A stretch of DNA of 13,652 bases from 1-14-0-10-37-14 sp037130845 (lineage in GTDB: Bacteria; Patescibacteriota; Patescibacteriia; Patescibacteriales; Patescibacteriaceae). The stretch spans positions 1-13,652 of the forward strand of contig JBAXSE010000030.1 in assembly GCA_037130845.1 (NCBI GenBank), read 5' to 3'. The translations under genes were made by a program, and so were the position numbers. Under the pieces are notes generated by a model. That model did not search any database. It was not told the DNA's origin and worked only from the letters and a program-made list of their open reading frames with translations. Positions within the stretch are counted from its first letter, which is position 1. Every line of letters starts with the position of its first letter. Below, in pieces: positions 11,319-13,652 of the stretch.

Positions 11319-13652
11319 TTATTTGAAGTTATTAACCATCGGCTGGACCATATTCCAGAGATCAATAATTTTGACGCCTTTAACTTGCAGCAGCGTGGCT
11401 GTATTCAGCAGTTCAGTCCAGTCCAGCAAATTAGATGGCAAGTCTTGGTAGAGTTTGCAGAAATCGGCTACCGACTGATAACGCTGAACGACTGTCCATT
11501 TGGCAGTTGTGCCTGGTGCGCCAAAAGTGATGTAATTTCCGATGGCATACTGGTTAACTAATGAAATTGGGCCGCACTTAGTGTTTAGCGGTTTCACATA
11601 TTTAGTAAAGTTGGCGGTCCTCTCTTTGGTATTATCTTTTTTACTTAAGGCCGCCAACAACGCTTGCAAACCCTTGGCGTTGCGACCACTGTTAAAGATC
11701 AAAGCAGCCTCAGTTGTATATTTCTTGGCGGGAGCCGCTTTGCCGCAACAGCAATAACCATCCTTAATCGCTTTAACCATTCTAGCCTCAGCTTCGGCGA
11801 TATTGAAATAATCAACATCAGGAGAAATAGATACTTTGCCGCCCGTCTGATAACTATAGATATGCCAATTGGCCGTATTCGGCGCATCAAACCATTTACA
11901 GCTGCCGATGACCGGTTCATTGGTGGCAGGAACCTGATTGTTGTCTAGTCGACGGCCGGTCAAACCGCTAATTTGCGCCTTTTTAGCCAAAACTTGCTTG
12001 GCCAACAATCGAAGCTTGGCATCATCATTAATAATAGAACTCAAAGTATCGCCTTCCGCAAAGCCAATAAGATACGAGTAGCTATTCAGATTCTTGTAGC
12101 ACGAGATCGCCTCGTTAGTCTTATTACTCTTGGCAGCCAGACAAGCGCCATTGGCACAACCGTTGGCACAATCAAAATTCATATTACCGGCCACTTTGCC
12201 ACCATTCAAGTCATAGCACCACATTTCGTTGAGCTGTTTGCCGGAACCGGTGCATTCATCATAGGTAGTGTAGCTCTTGCCGCTCGCATCCATACCGGAC
12301 ACACTGCCCCTATTATATATATCCCGGGCATCCGTATCAACGCAAGTCGGGGTAACGTTAGCTCCCTTGCAGGCGCCATCAGCACAGCCGTTAGGGCAAG
12401 TGTAAGTCGAATTAGCAGTCAACATGCCGCCATTACCGGCATAGCAATAGTTCTCTATCACCTGCGTGCCGTCGGCGCTACAACTGTCATAATAGTTATA
12501 ATTATTGCCGACGCTATCATAGCCGTAAACAGACCCCTTGTTATTATAATTCATCGCATCAGAGTCATTGCAGGTAGGCACAGCGGAATTACCTATAGTC
12601 ACATACTTAGTAAAGCTATTGTTTGTCAGATTTGTTTCAACAGCTATGCCATTAGGATTTTTGTAGCCGACAGTCACCTTTAGTCTATAGGTTCCGCTAT
12701 AGGCCTGACTAGCAGACGGTCCAGTTACGGTAAAAACTGTATTTTGTTTAATAATACCGCCGACAATAAAATTGCCAAACATAATACTGGAGCGATAATA
12801 ACTTAAATCAGAGGAGCTACCAAGCCAGCCAGACTGACCTTCAAAAGTGAAAGACATATTGTCCCAAGCTTGGTAGGCATAATCAACGCCCACATTCTTA
12901 ACATCGGCATAATAGTAATAACCGCTATTGCTAACATAAATATGACCAGCTGGATCCAAATCAGTGCTAGAAAAATATTTCACGCCCGCGTCAATGATAG
13001 CTAAATCAAGATTGGAAGACGAATTTTTGGTGCAGTTTGTAGTCACTACTGATTTACAATCGTTAGCACAAGTCGCGGTGCCAGCGTCAAAACCCTCTGT
13101 AATACAAGTATGACCACTCATATTCGTGCCATCACAAACTTCGCCAGTATCAATATTGCCATTACCACAAGCACTATACAATTCCATATCAAGCCCACTT
13201 TGCCCATAAATGCCACTAACCAAAGTAGCCGGCGCAGTCCAAGTGCTGGAGTCTGAAGCTTTATAGGTATAGAGCAGATCACTATTGATAGTTGAACCGG
13301 AAAAGTTACCTCTGTAAAAAACTACATGGTATCCACCGGAAGAATCAATATACAATGATGGACTAAACGCATTGTATCCACTACTGCCATTGTTTATGCT
13401 GGTTTCGCTGTCAATCAACTCGGAATTTTTTGTATTATTATTCAGCAACCCTGTTTCAAAGATAGTATTATTGCCTGAGGCATAATATTTAGTAAAGACG
13501 GTATAGAGATTTCGGTTGCTATCAGCTGTAATCTTAAGGCCATCTTGAGCTAAAATGCCACTAACCAAAGTAGCCGGCGCAGTCCAAGTGCTGGAGCCTG
13601 AAGCTTTATAGGTATAGAGCAGATCACTATTGATAGTTGAACCGGAAAAGTT
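11319..13652 (-). CDS. Partial giant secreted repeat protein with Cys-rich modules
   Basis: The reading frame is open to the window edge, so the N-terminus is missing and 777 residues are visible. Apparent internal starts (such as the TTG at 13568) are not real starts. In order: an N-terminal repeat of about 115 residues, beta-rich, containing FSGSTINSDLLYTYKAS and ATLVSGI, seen nearly twice; a Cys-rich module at about 160-207 (CGNGNIDTGEVCDG) like Myxococcus-type DUF4215 repeats; a predicted Ig-like CARDB-type domain at about 214-356 (YADVKNVG, GTYRLKVTVGY); two Cys-rich repeats at about 360-430 and 436-505 (PNGCADGAC, ANGCANGAC); and a unique C-terminal region at 506-777 with CCCG and paired Cys. 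No sorting motif is seen at the C-terminus. It is probably an exported, disulfide-stabilised adhesion-like surface protein. No function is assigned. Confidence 0.75.
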   Translation of the reverse strand, partial: NFSGSTINSDLLYTYKASGSSTWTAPATLVSGILAQDGLKITADSNRNLYTVFTKYYASGNNTIFETGLLNNNTKNSELIDSETSINNGSSGYNAFSPSLYIDSSGGYHVVFYRGNFSGSTINSDLLYTYKASDSSTWTAPATLVSGIYGQSGLDMELYSACGNGNIDTGEVCDGTNMSGHTCITEGFDAGTATCANDCKSVVTTNCTKNSSSNLDLAIIDAGVKYFSSTDLDPAGHIYVSNSGYYYYADVKNVGVDYAYQAWDNMSFTFEGQSGWLGSSSDLSYYRSSIMFGNFIVGGIIKQNTVFTVTGPSASQAYSGTYRLKVTVGYKNPNGIAVETNLTNNSFTKYVTIGNSAVPTCNDSDAMNYNNKGSVYGYDSVGNNYNYYDSCSADGTQVIENYCYAGNGGMLTANSTYTCPNGCADGACKGANVTPTCVDTDARDIYNRGSVSGMDASGKSYTTYDECTGSGKQLNEMWCYDLNGGKVAGNMNFDCANGCANGACLAAKSNKTNEAISCYKNLNSYSYLIGFAEGDTLSSIINDDAKLRLLAKQVLAKKAQISGLTGRRLDNNQVPATNEPVIGSCKWFDAPNTANWHIYSYQTGGKVSISPDVDYFNIAEAEARMVKAIKDGYCCCGKAAPAKKYTTEAALIFNSGRNAKGLQALLAALSKKDNTKERTANFTKYVKPLNTKCGPISLVNQYAIGNYITFGAPGTTAKWTVVQRYQSVADFCKLYQDLPSNLLDWTELLNTATLLQVKGVKIIDLWNMVQPMVNNFK
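13211..13652 (-). repeat. 345-bp intragenic tandem repeat, near-identical
   Basis: Bases 13211-13307 and 13556-13652 match over 97 positions with one difference (GAGTCT against GAGCCT). The period is 345 bp, 115 codons, so the reading frame is kept. The repeat runs off the window, so more copies are likely upstream. Confidence 0.85.

Noticed and set aside
11973..12683. A 236-codon plus-strand frame
   Set aside because: It is the antisense shadow of the secreted protein gene. It lacks a Shine-Dalgarno and shows no protein-like domain order, while the minus frame has clear Cys-rich modules.
13566..13568. TTG as the start of the giant secreted protein
   Set aside because: The frame continues open to the window edge, and the codons before it repeat the internal sequence at 13211-13307, so the gene begins outside the window.
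1..13652. tRNA, rRNA or insertion sequence genes
   Set aside because: No cloverleaf with a GTTC-type T arm, no rRNA-like stretch and no transposase reading frame was found on either strand.

Overview
The window looks like part of a Patescibacteria (CPR, Parcubacteria-like) chromosome. This is inferred from gene content, not from a search: a sigma-region-4 protein fused to a HARE-HTH domain, a winged-helix/nucleotidyltransferase-like regulator, an L10/L12 pair separated from rplKA and rpoBC, a divergent PAP2 protein, and a very large secreted protein with Cys-rich repeats. Intergenic DNA is AT-rich and holds many short GC-clamped palindromes. Promoters are close to the sigma70 consensus, and several have an extended -10 (TGC before the -10 box).

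Layout. 101-2165 (minus): the sigma-like/HARE-HTH gene and, upstream of it, a wHTH regulator with a degenerate nucleotidyltransferase domain. 2380-4644 (plus): a 754-residue protein with a PP2C-like cytoplasmic domain lacking the metal-binding residues, one membrane helix and a predicted beta-propeller. 4885-5514 (plus): an unrecognised helical protein. 5515-6023: a repeat-rich stretch with two extra copies of the 3' end of rplL, each with a 20-bp palindrome, and three terminators in series. 6024-7124 (minus): rplL and rplJ, driven by a strong promoter and a 250-nt leader containing a recognisable L10 leader RNA and attenuator. 7662-8330 (plus): a two-helix membrane protein behind a consensus promoter. 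8381-10577 (minus): mltG and a mannose-1-phosphate guanylyltransferase. 10835-11266 (plus): a divergent PAP2 protein. 11319-13652 (minus): a partial giant secreted protein with near-identical 345-bp tandem repeats that runs off the window.

How the genes fit together. rplJ-rplL is a ribosomal stalk operon with autoregulation visible in its leader. mltG, the GDP-mannose gene, the PAP2 protein, the propeller receptor-like protein and the giant secreted protein all concern the envelope and cell surface. They sit in separate transcription units divided by bidirectional terminators.

The most unusual signal is a recurrent hairpin cassette of the form AG | AT-stem-loop-AT | AAAT, with a different but still paired stem in each location. 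Two copies sit exactly between an AGGAG Shine-Dalgarno and the start codon (rplL and the guanylyltransferase gene). Two more sit next to the duplicated rplL tails. Other points of note are the pseudophosphatase/propeller protein and a family of heptad-flanked palindromic intergenic elements.
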